DNA of 64,000 bases. Origin: Nyssa sinensis. Taxonomy: Eukaryota > Streptophyta > Magnoliopsida > Cornales > Nyssaceae. Positions 44,787 through 56,863 of this stretch are shown here, one piece after another; the stretch's first letter is position 1; every line of letters starts with the position of its first letter. Under the pieces are notes generated by a model. That model saw nothing but the letters and a program-made list of their open reading frames with translations. It was not told where the DNA came from and did no database searches. Made by a program: the position numbers and the translations under genes. Location of the stretch: contig CM018032.1 in NCBI GenBank assembly GCA_008638375.1, forward strand, positions 50,304,501 through 50,368,500, in the 5' to 3' direction.

Positions 44787-46162
44787 CTAAGAAGCACGGA
44801 CACGACACGGACACCCGATTTTTCAAAAAAGTAGGACATGGACACGTCGAGTAAACGTTGAATAAAATATTTTTTATTTTTATTTATATAATAATATAAT
44901 CAATTTCTATCTTTATATCAATCAAATTAGGTATAAAAAGCATAATGCCATGCAACATCTACACAAGAAATACAATTCCAAATTTCCAACACGAAGTATC
45001 ACAAAGTGACACATAATAATAACTTTTAGTGATGTAAACAAATTAAACAATACACACAAATCACATATTCACATAAAATAGAGCATTTAATAAATCAACA
45101 AGCTTCAAAAAATAGGAAAGAGTCACATGAAGCAACAAGCTTCAACAAATAAAAAAAAAATTCAAATTTTCAGTGAATCAACAAATTTACAATTTTCTTT
45201 TGAGAAAATCAGTAAAATAGGGAGGAGACTCACAAGAAGCAAGCCAAGAATTCAGTGAATCAAGAAGCTAAGAATGCCAAGAATTCCGGTGAATCAATTT
45301 GCATTGAATAAACAAGCATAAAAAAAACGGTGCTCTAAGTGGTTTGAAATTTTGAAAGGATGTTCAAAATCACATAAAATACTGAGAAAAAAAAAAGGTG
45401 AAAGAATAGAGAGAAGAAAGTGGTAAATCAACATGCTTCTATGTTTATTCATTTATATATATCCAACAGGAAACAACAAAATAGAGGGAAGAAAGATGAG
45501 AGATAAATGAAAGGAGTAAGAAATTTTTTTTTTAAAAAAGGTAGAAGAGTTACCTGCGTTTGCAATGACCTGAGGACGGATGGATGGTGATAGAGTTTGA
45601 CAGCAGCGGTGGTGTCGACTGTCGCTGGGATCGTTGTAGCAGAATGATCGGAGAGAGATGAGAGAAGATTAAGAGGAGGAGAAGAAATTATAAAGAAAAG
45701 GAAAGAAAGAAAGAAAAACGAGGGCGGAAGTTAGAGATATGGCTGTGTTCGCGATGACCGGAGGAGAGGCAGCGGTAGACTTCGATGGCGGTGGAGCCAT
45801 GGAGGTTGATTGCCGATGCTGCGCGACTAGGGCTTGGCTGCTCTTTCTTTCACAATTTGTTCTTAGTTTTGGGAAATCCCGATTGCCATACCCGGCTAGG
45901 GCTGGACGAGCATAATTAATGAGTTTAAAATTTAAAAGTTACCCCTTTGTGTTTTTAAAATATTATAAGAGACTCCATGTTTTTTTTTTTAAAATTTCAT
46001 TTTGACCCGCACGTGTCCAAACGTGTCTTGGGCGTGTCCTGTGCATGTTAGAAATTAAAAAAAAGAAACAGGACACTCGTTACCACGTGTCCAGAGCGTG
46101 TTCGTGTCCTAGACGTGTCCGACACGAGTACGCTGGCCAAATTAGAGTGTCCGTGTTTCCTA
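44787..46162. mobile_element. Mutator-like MITE B (1376 bp)
   Basis: Flanks GCTAACTGC (44778-44786) and GCCAACTGC (46163-46171) form a 9-bp target duplication with one mismatch. Ends CTAAGAAGCACGGACAC and, on the other strand, TAGGAAACACGGACAC are inverted; the subterminal regions are rich in ACGTGTCC and GGACACG. A GC-richer stretch at 45540-45900 (GA-rich, with GCGGTGGTGTCGAC and ATGACCGGAGGA) looks unlike the rest and might be a captured host fragment. No ORF of note. Confidence 0.8.
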
Positions 46163-46171
46163 GCCAACTGC

Positions 46172-47020
46172 TATTCGTCAATAGGGCTAGAACTGTACAA
46201 GGATTCGTGCTCTCTTTAATGAATCCCTTTTTTTTAGCAAGTTTTCAACTTTCTCTCTTAGAATCTTGTTCTCCTTTGGACCCATTCTGTAATATGCCCG
46301 ATTTAGAAGACTCGCTCTTGGTACTCGATCAATGTGATACTGAATGTCCCCCATTGGAGGCAAGCAATGAGGCCGATTATTAGAAACTATCTCGCAGAAC
46401 TCCCCCAATAATGACTGCAAGTTTTCTGACACAACCACTACTGTTTCTGCCTTTGGATTTTCTATCACAATGCTTTAACCACCAAAGCATTAACCTCTTG
46501 CGCCTCCTTGATCTCATTCATGAATTCTGCTTCAGACCTGGCCAATACTAACATGAATTGCCCCTCCACTTTAGGAGAAATGCTACTCACAAAATCATAT
46601 TTTGAAAGGGTCATGGCAATTTTGTGTGCTCTGCATATGAATATATAAACCTTATCTTTGCCTCTATAAGTAATATCAACAACATACTGACATTGTCTCC
46701 CTAACAACACTTGACTAACATCCATATCAATCACATCACAAATTATTTAATCATGATAATGTTTACCAATTGAAATAGGAAAACGACAAATTTCTACTAC
46801 CTTAATCGTTGATTCCTTTTTAAACTAGCCGATTGCATAAGAAGAAGGATGCTTTCTTGTAGGCAGTTTCATGTGATCCACTAATTTCTTAGCCATCATA
46901 TTCTCCCAACTTCCGCTATCAACAATTAAATTGCAGACCTTGTAATTAACTGTACAACAAGATCGAAAGATGTTGTGGCGTTGGCTTGTGTTTAAATGCT
47001 TTGGCGCCTACAACAACCGT
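46172..47020 (-). pseudogene. Gypsy 1 protease and N-terminal reverse transcriptase remnant
   Basis: RT N-terminal similarity (LPPMGDIQYHIDRVPRASLL, NRAYYRMGPKE) follows a protease segment with MDVSQVLLGRQCQYVVDITY; upstream, [17 protein letters not shown] sequence around 46935 is the likely protease active site. Frames are broken. Confidence 0.75.
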
Positions 47021-47149
47021 TGCACTACACAGCTGACTCACTGTCCATATTATTCTGCAAATTTTGTCCCCTCATAAAATCATCTTTTCCAACAACTTCC
47101 TCTTCATCTATTTCTTCCACAACCTCTTCGTTCTCAACACAATTGACAG

Positions 47150-48290
47150 GCTGCCTGTCTGGACAATTATTGGAGTGATGTTCAGGTTTCCCACAGCTAT
47201 AACACTTACCAGTTATAGGCTTGGCATAAGGATTTACATTCAGAGTGGGACCTGCTTTCTTCGGAGGGCCTCTACTATCACTGCCCTCTGCATGGGTTGT
47301 TCATTGTGATATGATCTAGACAGGTTGAGCAGGAGACTGCACTGCGGCTTGGATGCCTTTTCCCTATCACTCGCAGCATGTGATGATTCAGGAAAATTCC
47401 TATGAAAGGGTACTGAATTTCCAGCCCTTCTTGCCCTCTTTAGAAGCTCTGCCTTCAGCGCCATGTTATGGGGCTCATCAACAGTCCATACAAACCGCAA
47501 GTCAATCTTATCACGAATTGAAGGCTTCAGACCATTCAGATATCGCACCACCCTCTATCCGTTCGTCTCGGCTAGATTATTACGATCAGGCAATTTGTTA
47601 AATTCCGTCGTATAATTGAAAATGGAATGTTTACTTTGGTTACAGTTATGGTATAACTGGAACAAGTACTACTCGTAATTTGGAGGGAGGAATCTGTCCA
47701 TCATATATTACTTCATCTTTCTCCAAGTCTATAAGGTTGCTTTCCTTGTCGCTATTGGTTTCGTTGCAGTTGACACCACCAAACTGCTGCGCCACCCTTC
47801 AATTTATAGGCTACAAGTTGAACCATCTTGTTTTCTAGAACTTCCATCTTATTCAGAAATCGATCAGCTTTTAGAAAGCCAATCAAAGAATTCCTCAATG
47901 TTAAGATTTCCATTGAAATTGACTATATCCGTCTTCAGCCCATAATGCTTGAACTCTCGGCTTCTTCTTGCAGATCTACCTATATCATAATTCTCTTTGT
48001 CATCAAAATCTGAAACGCCTCCATAAGCGGGTTGCCTTTGGGGGTGTCGATTTGGTATGAATCTGTAAGCATGTGGGCCTCTGATAACTCTTCCTGCACG
48101 GTTCCTGCCGATTGGAGGGTCTCTATTAGGGTTGAGATTGAGCCCTAGAAGCATCTCACAGATCTCACCAATCTGTTGCCTCTATTCATCAACCACAACC
48201 CACAAAGCCTTCATCCTACGACCAAATGTCAATGAAATTTGTCTTTCTGAATCCGTCGTTTACCATCTTGCTAGGCAAAGTCCTCTCTCT
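47150..48290 (-). pseudogene. Gypsy 1 gag remnant
   Basis: Pieces include a CCHC zinc knuckle CYSCGKPEHHSNNC near 47210-47165, [17 protein letters not shown], and DIVNFNGNLNIEEFFDWL. This matches the plant Ty3 gag. Frameshifts and stops interrupt it. Confidence 0.8.
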
Positions 48291-48302
48291 AATACCAATT
48301 AA

Positions 48303-48591
48303 TGCAGCGCGAAAACCTGAAAGGAATCGAACAAGTTCCTTGAAAACCATGTAACATGAGAATTATTCACCCAAATAGGAAAAAACTCTCTAAATTCGAA
48401 ATTGTATGTATTATTGATAAGCTGTATGGTAAAGACCGATTACATTATATTTATAAGTTAGAAAACTACTACTTCGAATAGGAAACTACTAATTCTTTCT
48501 ACAAACTATTAATACTAATCCGAATAAAAGTAGGAAACCAAAATACTAAAAAAAGGGGGTCAAAAACTGAGTCAAATTTTTTTCTACATCA
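48303..48591 (-). repeat. Gypsy 1 5' LTR (right)
   Basis: It starts TGCAGCGCG and ends TTCTACATCA. It is clearly homologous to the left LTR but with many substitutions and indels, so the element is old. Confidence 0.8.
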
Positions 48592-48644
48592 ATTTCATTT
48601 CAAATCTAGAAGACAAGTCATCTTTTATTGGCTGTGTAATGTTC

Positions 48645-49200
48645 TTTTTTTTATAAGTAATATAGTTCATTAAAAGGCACCAAGCCCAGTGCAAAAATAT
48701 ACACAAAGCATATTATACTCCTGAAATCCAAAAATATAGAGAGGTCAAAACCAATGCTTTCACAGCCCAAATGTGAGACTCAACTCCTTCAAATACTCCA
48801 TTATTTCTCTCCCTCCACATGACCCACCAAGTACAAAGTGGAGTCTTACGCCAAAATTTCCCCAAACTCCTACCAATAGGTCTACCCCTCCAAGTAGCAA
48901 GAACCTCCATAGTGGAATGTGACGTCACCCAACAAATCCCAAACAAACCCAACAAAATAGACTGTATAGACTGAGAGAAAGAACAATGGATGAGGAGACA
49001 ATCAACTGTTTCCTTATTACGTTTGCATAAGCAACACCAATTCACCACCACTTGACCTCTCCTTCTTAGATTGTCTATGATCAATATTTTTCCCTAAGTT
49101 GCGGTCCATGCAAAGAATGCCACCTTTAGAGGAGCTTTAGCTTTCCAAACCACTCTCTAAATTGGTCGTGTATTGTTTATCCTCATCTTCATCATAATCC
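48645..49200 (-). mobile_element. LINE F: 5'-truncated L1-type fragment (zf-RVT and 3' tail)
   Basis: The minus strand encodes IDNLRRRGQVVVNWCCLCKR, ETVDCLLIHCSFS, LGLFGICWV and LCTWWVMWRERNNGVFEG, i.e. the zf-RVT domain and terminal region of plant L1 ORF2. An A-rich 3' tail lies at about 48655-48645 (T run on the plus strand). The 123-residue frame is open. Upstream ORF2 is absent. Confidence 0.82.
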
Positions 49201-50539
49201 CTTCATCAACAGTCATTCTGTTATTACCGGATATGTTGTGATCCCCATTATCTGCAACAGGAAAGAAATATTAGGTGTCATCAAAAGAATTCGTTCCAAA
49301 AATGATGTGTGCTATAAAACAAGTTCCGCATACGATAACATGTGTGCTTAAATCTAAGAACACATTGCAATTATCTGATCATTATTCACCAAGCAAAACC
49401 CTGCAATAGAAAAACAATAAGATACCTAATCACGAAAGTTTGAACCAATGTTGTGTCTAGCAACTATGTCTTAGAAGCCTTCAACAAGTTATCTCTATCC
49501 TTCCGCCCAATTCCAATGCTTCCATCATAGACCTTGTTAGTACTTTGGGATTTCCTTAAATTTTACATTTTTTTTAGGTAAGTTAATTTTTATTTTATTT
49601 TATTTTATTTTTTTGGGTTAAGTCCTTTACATTTTACTTTATTCTTGCTAGACTTATTTTGGATTTTGTATTTGGGTCTTATCTACTGGACTCCAATGAC
49701 ACCAGGCTTACTTCCCATCCTTTACACTTTACTTTATTATTGCTATACTTCTTTTGGATTTTGTATTTGGATCTTATCTACTAGACTCCAATGACACCAG
49801 GCTTCCTTCCCAAGAAGGGGTGAAATATAATGCTTGTCTTCAAATGGTTGTTTTATACCCCAGTAGTGCTTGTTCTCGATTGGTTCCTATTGTTTTTATT
49901 TCTGTGAAGTAAGACTGTATGATAATTCCCTTTACTTCATAGGAATATACAAGATAGGTAGTTGAATATTCTTCAAAATCCAGACAAACTCAGTGTGCAG
50001 CTTTTCCATAGAAATCCAAAAACACAGACCAATAAGAAAATTTTGGCGAACCTTCTTTTCTACCCTCACCAAAAAAGAGGACCAAACTGGTAAGACCATG
50101 GCTTAGGAAATGGTACTCAAATTCATCAGATGCTAGGAATTCCATATCCACTATGAAGAACTCTAGCAGTGATCTGGCTATTGGGGTTAGCCTACAAAGT
50201 TAACATTCATGCAGTCCATTTTTGTAGGCATGCAACTCTATGGTTGTGCTTGGAGGGAGGGAAGGAACATACTAGTAAGTGCAACAATCATTAACAACTA
50301 ACAATTTCAAAAGGTGATGGACATATGTAGGACCTTTGGTCCATTATCCACATTCTTAACTTCTATATATATTCTTTTTGTAGATTTTTGGGGGGATTTT
50401 ACTTGAATAGGAGCTAATCTTTAGCTCATATTTTTTTGGTATATGGTTTTTGCCACCTCTAGTGCCTTTAATACAATTATACTTATCAAAATAATAGCAA
50501 TAATAATGAGAACAAGGGACTACAACAGCATGGGTGACT
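49201..50539 (+). other. Intron 6 sequence with one tandem duplication, otherwise nothing seen
   Basis: An imperfect 95-bp tandem duplication (49623-49815) contains TCCTTTACA, TTTTGGATTTTGTATTTGG and GACTCCAATGACACCAGGCT. No coding or mobile-element signature was recognised elsewhere. Confidence 0.65.
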
Positions 50540-50631
50540 TGTGAGAACAGGAGGAAGACTTGCAGGTATGGGACTGCTTCAGTGGGGGGGAACTCTCATC
50601 AGGGGAGGGGGGATAGAAGATCTCGTTTCCA

Positions 50632-52553
50632 TGAAGATCAAGATTTTGTCATGGAATGTTGGAGGATTCAATGATCTGGACAAGAGAACAGTGTTGAAAG
50701 CAGCCCTTAAAATCTGGAAAGCTGACATAGTCTGCCTCCAGGAAACTAAAATAGAGCAGATGTCATTAAGAGTGGTGAGAAGTATTTGGCCGAGTAGATT
50801 TGTGGAGTGGGCTTGTCTCAATGCAGTGGATGTGGCAGAGGGAATTGTGGTTTTATGGGACAACAGGGTGATCCAGCAAGAAGATGTCAAGGTGGGTTAT
50901 TTCTCAGTCTCTTGCAGATTTGTCAGTGTGGAGGATGACTTCAGGTGGATTCCTACTGGCATCTATGATCCTGTGGATGATGGGGAAAGGAGATTGCATT
51001 GGGAGGATCTGCGAGCTTTTCCTGCCATATGGGAAGACTCTTGGTGCTTGTGTGGCGACTTTAATGTTGTGAGATACCCAAGCGAGAGATATCCTGCAGC
51101 TAGATTGACTAGAGCGATGGAAGAGTTTTGAGTTAAATGATGAAATGGGTTTGATGGATATGGTTCTTATAGGGGCGAGGTAAACTTGGTCAAATAATGG
51201 ACAGCCCCTTCTTTATCTCACATCGATCGTATTTTGGTCAGGCAACTGGGTGGAAAAATTTGCATTTGTCTGTCGATGGCTTTGCCAAGGATAGCTTCGG
51301 ACCATGTACCTCTATTATCCAGAGGAATAAGGAGTGGCTGACGTCCTTTCAAGTTCAAAAACATGTGGTTGAAAGAAGAGGGATTTAGTTAGTGGTTGGT
51401 GGCAGGAATTTGCGGTGGAAGGGTCGGCTAGCTATCGGGTGGTGAGGAAGCTGAGCTTGCTGAAGAGGAGGCTAAGAAGATGGAGCAAAGATCAGTTTGG
51501 AAATTTGGAATGTAGAAATTTGATGGCTATGCAGGAATTCAATAGGCTGGACATAAAGGAATGGGAGGAAGGCCTTAATGAAGCTGATTGGCAGATGCGG
51601 GAAAACTACAAGGCAGATATAAAGAGGCTGGCAGCTTTAGAGGAAGCTAGTTGGAGACAGAAATCAAGGGAAATTTGGCTAAAAGAAGGGGACAACAACA
51701 CCAAATTTTTCCATCGGGTTGCAAATGCTCATAGGAGAAACAATTTCATTGGGAAGATCACAATCAGAGGACAGGAACTGAGCTTAGAGGAGGACATCAA
51801 GGAAGGGATAATCAGATTTTATAGAGATCTGTATTCGGAGTAGAGGTAGAGTTTAGCCATATTACAATAGAGAACATGGATTGGTTGGAAAGACCCTTCC
51901 TAAGGGGGAAGAGGTGGAGAAACCTTGAGGAGTTGCAATGGGGATAAAGCCTGTGGTCCAGACGGATTGTCGATGGCTTTCTTTCAACATTGCTGGCCTA
52001 TTGTTCGAGGCGATATGATGGATGTGTAAGCAGGTTTTTATGTGACGGGAGAGTTTGTGCATTCCATGAATGCTACCTTCATTGTTATGATCCCAAAAAT
52101 GGAGGGCCCATGGATCCTGAAAGATTTCTGCCCAATCAGCTTGGTAGTGGGGATTTATAAGCTTCTCGCAAAGACTTTAGCCTTACGGTTAAGGAAGGTG
52201 ATGGGAGGTATTATTTCAGAAGCTCAAAATGCGTTTGTTGGTAGGAGACAAATTATGGATGCTTTTTTTATTGCCAATGGATGCCTGGATGCGGGGTTAA
52301 GAAGTGGCAATAAGGGTATGATTTGTAAGCTGGATATTGAGAAGGCTTATGATCATATAAATTGGGACTTTTTACTTTACATGATGGAGGGAATGGGTTT
52401 TGGGGCTAGATGGAGGCGATGGATTTAAAATTGTATCTCTACGGTGAAGTTTTCAATAATCATCCATGGCTCATCTGAAGGGATTTTTAGCAGTTTTAGA
52501 GGTCTGAGACAGGGTGATCCGTTATCGTCTTATTTGTTCATATTGGTGATGGA
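50632..52553 (+). pseudogene. LINE D ORF2: endonuclease and N-terminal reverse transcriptase
   Basis: The endonuclease shows KILSWNVGGFNDLDKR (Asn), IVCLQETK (catalytic Glu), [15 protein letters not shown] (Asp, Asn) and, after a frameshift, IASDHVPLL (Asp-His). The RT part shows [92 protein letters not shown] and [18 protein letters not shown]. Stops occur near 51131, 51388 and 51841. Inferred inactive. Confidence 0.88.
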
Positions 52554-53452
52554 CGACATAGTTATAGTATCTTATGATACGCGATACGTATCTTACGATA
52601 CATTTCAATATGGACATAAAACAATAGGTATCTTATAGTTGTATCTTTTTGCACCTTATTTTACAATACGTTTTGATACATGCGATACACACAATCAAAC
52701 TAACGGACATCGTTTTGACCTCTTTTTTGTTGTTTTATTATATACATTTTTTATATTTTGTTTGGTTTTATATTACTTCTTTATAATACCTAGAGATCTT
52801 TTCTCCAGTAAGAAAGAAGGAAAGTAAGTATTTTAAGAAGATGGGGATGATAAGTGAGCACACATATGAAGTCGAATAAGAAAAAGGAAATGAAAAACTA
52901 TTGACATCTGACGACGACGATGGTGATATCGATGCAATCGAAATTGCATATTAAGATGAAAATGGGATAGATTATAAAAATGAATAATTTTAGATTGTCT
53001 TTAAATTTTGACATTGATGAACTTTGTTGGAAAATTGAATTATTAAATTTTGGTTTAAAACTCGTAGTATTTATAAATCTTGATTCTTGTATTGTATGAA
53101 ATTTTAGTTGAATTGGTTTTTATAAGTGAGTTGAAATGTTATTTTTATCGTTTTATACACTGTTTATATATAATACTATATATAACATGATACAACATAT
53201 TTAGAAAATGAGATAACTATGCTTGGTAGTACTTTGAATTTTAATTGTTAGATAACTAATAATAATTTATACATCTAATTTTCATGACTAGTGAATTAAA
53301 TATTATTTATATTATTTTGAACATATATATTGATGTGTGTATATATTTATTTATAAATGTAATTTAAAAAGTAAATGTATCTTACGATACTCGATACAAT
53401 ACACATTTCTTTAAAAATGATATGGCTTCGGTTACACGTTTCGACAACTTTG
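52554..53452. mobile_element. hAT-like non-autonomous element, family 2, copy 2
   Basis: The 899-bp element has the perfect 8-bp target duplication GTGATGGA (52546-52553, 53453-53460). The right end GTTTCGACAACTTTG is the complement of the left end of the copy at 28252, so the two are in opposite orientation. Near the left end is CATAGTTATAGTATC, three bases in from the duplication. Subterminal GATACG/CGTATC palindromes are abundant. No coding capacity. Removing it restores the LINE D frame around [16 protein letters not shown]. Confidence 0.85.
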
Positions 53453-53460
53453 GTGATGGA

Positions 53461-54275
53461 TGCCTTAAGCGGTCTGATGTCTAGAGCTATGGCTAGAGGG
53501 ATATCGAGAGGGTCTGGGGTTGGCGAAGGAAGAGACCAACCCATTGTTGTGTCCCACCTGTTATATGCAGATTACACTATTGTTTTCATGTGATGCAGAC
53601 GGCTGCCCAGTTGGGATTCTTGAGGTGCATTTTGGTGTATATCTAGGCCATTTCGGATCTTAAAATTAATTTATCCAAGAGTGAGCTGGTTAGTGTTGGT
53701 GAGATAGATGATATAGACACTCTTGCTTGTATTTTAGGTTGTCAGACCGAGGATCCTCCGATGACTTACTTGGGACTTCCTTTAGGAGCTTTTGTGAGGA
53801 CCTCCAGTGTTTGGGATGCAGTGGTGGAGAGGTTTGAAAGGGGGCTTGTAGGATGGAAGAAGCAACATCTTTCGAAAGGAGGCCGTCTTACTCCAGTGAA
53901 GAGTTCCCTTTCTAGTCTCCGGACCTTTTTCATGTCCTTATTTCCTATTCCTGTGTTAGTAGCACAAAGACTAGAGAAGCTGCAGAGAAATTTTTGATGG
54001 GGAGGCATGCGGGATGAGTTTAAGTTTTATCTAGTGAACTGGGAAAAGGTGTGTCATCCTTTAAAGGAAGGGGATTTGGGAATCTGGGAACTTAGATACT
54101 TTAATGTGGCTTTGTTAGGTAAATGGCTGTAGAGATATGGCATGGAGAGAGAGTGTCTCTGGAGAAGGGTGATAGAAAGGAAGTATGGGGCAGAAGACAG
54201 TGATTAGTGCACCAGAGAACTGAGATTTTCATATGGGGTTTGCATTTGGAAAAGGGTCTGGAAAAGATGGGACGG
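53461..54275 (+). pseudogene. LINE D ORF2: palm and connection region
   Basis: It continues ALSGLMSRAMARGISRGSG and VSHLLYADYTIVFM, then stops; a shifted frame gives MTYLGLPLGAFVRTSSVWDA, VGWKKQHLSKGGRLT and VAQRLEKLQRNF. The catalytic YADD box reads YADY (53564-53575), which should abolish metal binding. It ends abruptly in FSYGVCIWKRVWKRW at the junction with antisense LINE E. Confidence 0.85.
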
Positions 54276-54289
54276 CGATGGAAACCACC

Positions 54290-54524
54290 TGCGAGTCCCA
54301 CAGAAGCAGGAAACCTCCAGCCACTCCAGAAGCTCCCAAAGCTGTCCACTGTACATCTCTTCCCCCCAAATGCTCCTGATAACCTCCCTGGAAATGACCT
54401 CCATTTTTGTTTCTTTCAGGCACACTACTGCAGCTTTCCACTTCTTAAGGGCTACCTTTATCACCTTCCTTTTGTCCGGATCATTGAGCCCTCGAACATT
54501 CGAGGAAATAATTCTAAACTTCAT
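54290..54524 (-). pseudogene. LINE E ORF2 N-terminus (endonuclease start)
   Basis: MKFRIISSNVRGLNDPDKRK, AVVCLKETKMEVISREVIRS and IWGEEMYSGQLW match the first ~60 residues of plant L1 endonucleases and parallel the LINE D start, with about half the residues identical. The rest of ORF2 is absent. Confidence 0.82.
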
Positions 54525-55938
54525 TGCATATCCGGTTGATTAGACTGTTCCCCGTCAACCCATCCCAATTCTAACCGCTTACCCCTCTCAGAATTCACTG
54601 TAACTTGTCAAATTCTTGAGCTCTCTTTTCATCTTTGGTGTTGGTTGCTCCCCATTGTTGCCATTGCCTCCTCTCTTTTTCCACTTCTTGTTTATATCTA
54701 TCTCAGAGAACAACTGAAGTATATCTCCTTTATAACCTCTGCTTGACATCCCCCGAATTTTGCAAACCTCTTAAAATTTCTTCAGTCCCAGTCAGATGCT
54801 TCACCAATCACATATTTCCTTGTGAACTAAGCTCTCGTTGTCCACTTATCTCCCCCAGTCCCCCTATTCCACTGCCACCTGCTTCCAAGACCACCATAAG
54901 CTCCTTTCCTTCAGAAAATCTGCCCACACAATTGACCTGCTCTGGAGTCATAAATGCTAAAAGTGAACATTGTAATGATTCCAAATCTGTCTCTTGAATC
55001 ATTTCCATACCCATTCAGGGTACCCCTCCTCCTGACCCTTGGGCAGTTCGGCTTCAGTCACATTGGAAGCTTTAACAGTTCGGCTTCAGTCACATTGGAA
55101 GCTTTAACATTCTGATCTCACTGTAAAATTTTCTCCAGGGTCGCTTCCAGCCTTCCACTATTGCGAGGCTTGCTTCATCACTTGTACTCAACACACCCTC
55201 CCCCGCAGACAGCCTCAGGTTAACTATCCCCAGAACTGCTATGGCCATCTGATAGCCCCTTGAGGGCTTGACAAGGCCAAGGCATGGTGAGCCTCAACCA
55301 ATGCCAAGGCCAAGGTGGGGGTGGCCTGTCATGGGCACCCTTCCTTGAGATTTTGTTGTCTTGGTGGATACTTTCAAACTTGGTGCAACTTGTGTGCATG
55401 CCTTAGGTAGCAAAGGCCAAGGCAGTGCATTTCGACAGCACTTGACACGCACAGACAGCCTTTGGAAAGATGTACACGCACAGGGGGGGAAGCTCGACTC
55501 TGCAAGCAGCTGTGTCTACTCCTGTCAGCTTCATGAATTGTCCTAAGACATATATAGGGGGAGTACCTCCCTGAGACGCCCATGGGCGAGTAACCCATGG
55601 GGCCAAAGACCTTGGCACCTCCGGAGCAAGGCATGTTGTTATTGTAAGTAGGTTCTGACTTGGTGGTCCGACCTTTATCACCAACGGTGGTGGCATATGG
55701 TGGCAACATTTGACACAGAAGACCAAGCCGTGAGTAGGCATGGTTTGGCAATGAGGGCTGACAATGAAGCTTGGTGGGATCATGTGGTTCGTTGACTAAA
55801 GGTCGAGTGCTCATAGTCTCGTCCTTGAGGGCTTCAGGTGGCTTTGGTTCAAGACAGAACAGGTGAAGGCGGTTGCTGGTCTGGCACAAGACAAAGTTGT
55901 CTAAAGGCGGACAAGGGTAACTACCTTGCTGTGTTGGC

Positions 55939-56600
55939 CAAGGATCAAAATATCGTTTCGATGTATAGTTTCGGTCTGTTCGGAAACGGAAATGTTTCGG
56001 AAACGTTTCGGAAACATAATGGAAACGGAGAAAAAATTGGAAACATGTGAAAACATAACTTAAAATTTATTTATTTATACCAATAAGCCTATTTATTGAA
56101 TATTTGTACATGTTTAAGGCATATACATCATATTCATGATAAATGACACTAATTCATGATAAATGACATAATAAATATATAGCTATGTAATATCCACGAA
56201 TTAGATAATTTGACACGAAGTTACATATAAAATAAAAAGTAAAACAAATAGCGATTTAAACCTATTATAATTAGTAACTTAGTATTAAAATAGTTGTTTC
56301 TCTACACTTTATTTCCCCTACTACTTTTTTATTATTTTAGGAAAAATAGTAAAAACATCTTCTTGTAATTTTGAGTCTTAATCCTTGAAAAATAAATACA
56401 TATTATTTTTTACTAACTTCTAGAATTATTGTTGATACAAAAGAAATGTTTCCTCTGATTCGATAAGTTTCCACTAGTTTCGGTTTGTTTCCATGGAAAC
56501 ATGTGAATTTCGATATTACACTAGTGTTTTGTTTCGGTACCCTGAGAAACGGAAACGTTTCGGTCGTTTTGATGGAAAAGAAACGAAATTTTGATCCTTG
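55939..56600. mobile_element. hAT-like non-autonomous element, family 1, young copy 2
   Basis: The 662-bp copy has the same inverted ends CAAGGATCAAAAT / ATTTTGATCCTTG as the copy at 17792 and its own perfect 8-bp target duplication GTGTTGGC (55931-55938, 56601-56608). By eye the two copies differ by two substitutions and two single-base insertions. They are in the same orientation. It is inserted in a solo LTR. Confidence 0.92.
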
Positions 56601-56823
56601 GTGTTGGCGCTTGATCCTATGGCTAGCAATATATTCAGCAGTGTGATGAGCTGCTTGATCACATGTGGCAGGTATTAGTGGCTTCAGACAGCCCTAGCAG
56701 TTGGGGGTGTCAACTGCAACAACAGGTGGCTGTATGTGGTTTGTTCAGATAGAACCCTAGGTAGTTGGGGTGTAACTGCAACCCATGTGCGTGCCACAGA
56801 CACACATGGGCGGTTTTATGTCT

Positions 56824-56827
<4 letters not shown>

Positions 56828-56860
<33 letters not shown>
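56828..56860. repeat. (AT)n microsatellite
   Basis: About sixteen AT units within the solo LTR. Confidence 0.9.

Positions 56861-56863
<3 letters not shown>

Larger units (their letters stand above)
41564..48591 (-). mobile_element. Ty3/gypsy LTR retrotransposon 1, degenerate, antisense to MORC
   Basis: LTRs at 41564-41912 and 48303-48591 flank minus-strand gag, protease, RT, RNase H and integrase remnants. A primer-binding site one mismatch from the iMet consensus (TTGGTATTAGAG, about 48296-48285) lies next to the right LTR, and a GA-rich polypurine tract next to the left LTR. The domain order is that of Ty3/gypsy (Metaviridae). Two Mutator-like MITEs (44263-44748, 44787-46162) interrupt RT. 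Each domain has stops or shifts. No target duplication is obvious. Confidence 0.87.
50540..54275 (+). mobile_element. LINE D: L1-type retrotransposon, ORF2 largely present, truncated
   Basis: This is a sense-oriented ORF2 with endonuclease (50632-51310), linker (51415-51843), reverse transcriptase (51940-53600) and connection region up to 54240. It is split by a hAT-like element (52554-53452). Both ends are truncated: no ORF1, and no zf-RVT or tail, since it meets an antisense LINE at about 54275. It is the best-preserved LINE in the window but carries stops and frameshifts. Confidence 0.87.

Noticed and set aside
55374..55889. 171-residue open frame on the minus strand
   Set aside because: It lies inside the solo LTR, overlaps another open frame, and has no domain.
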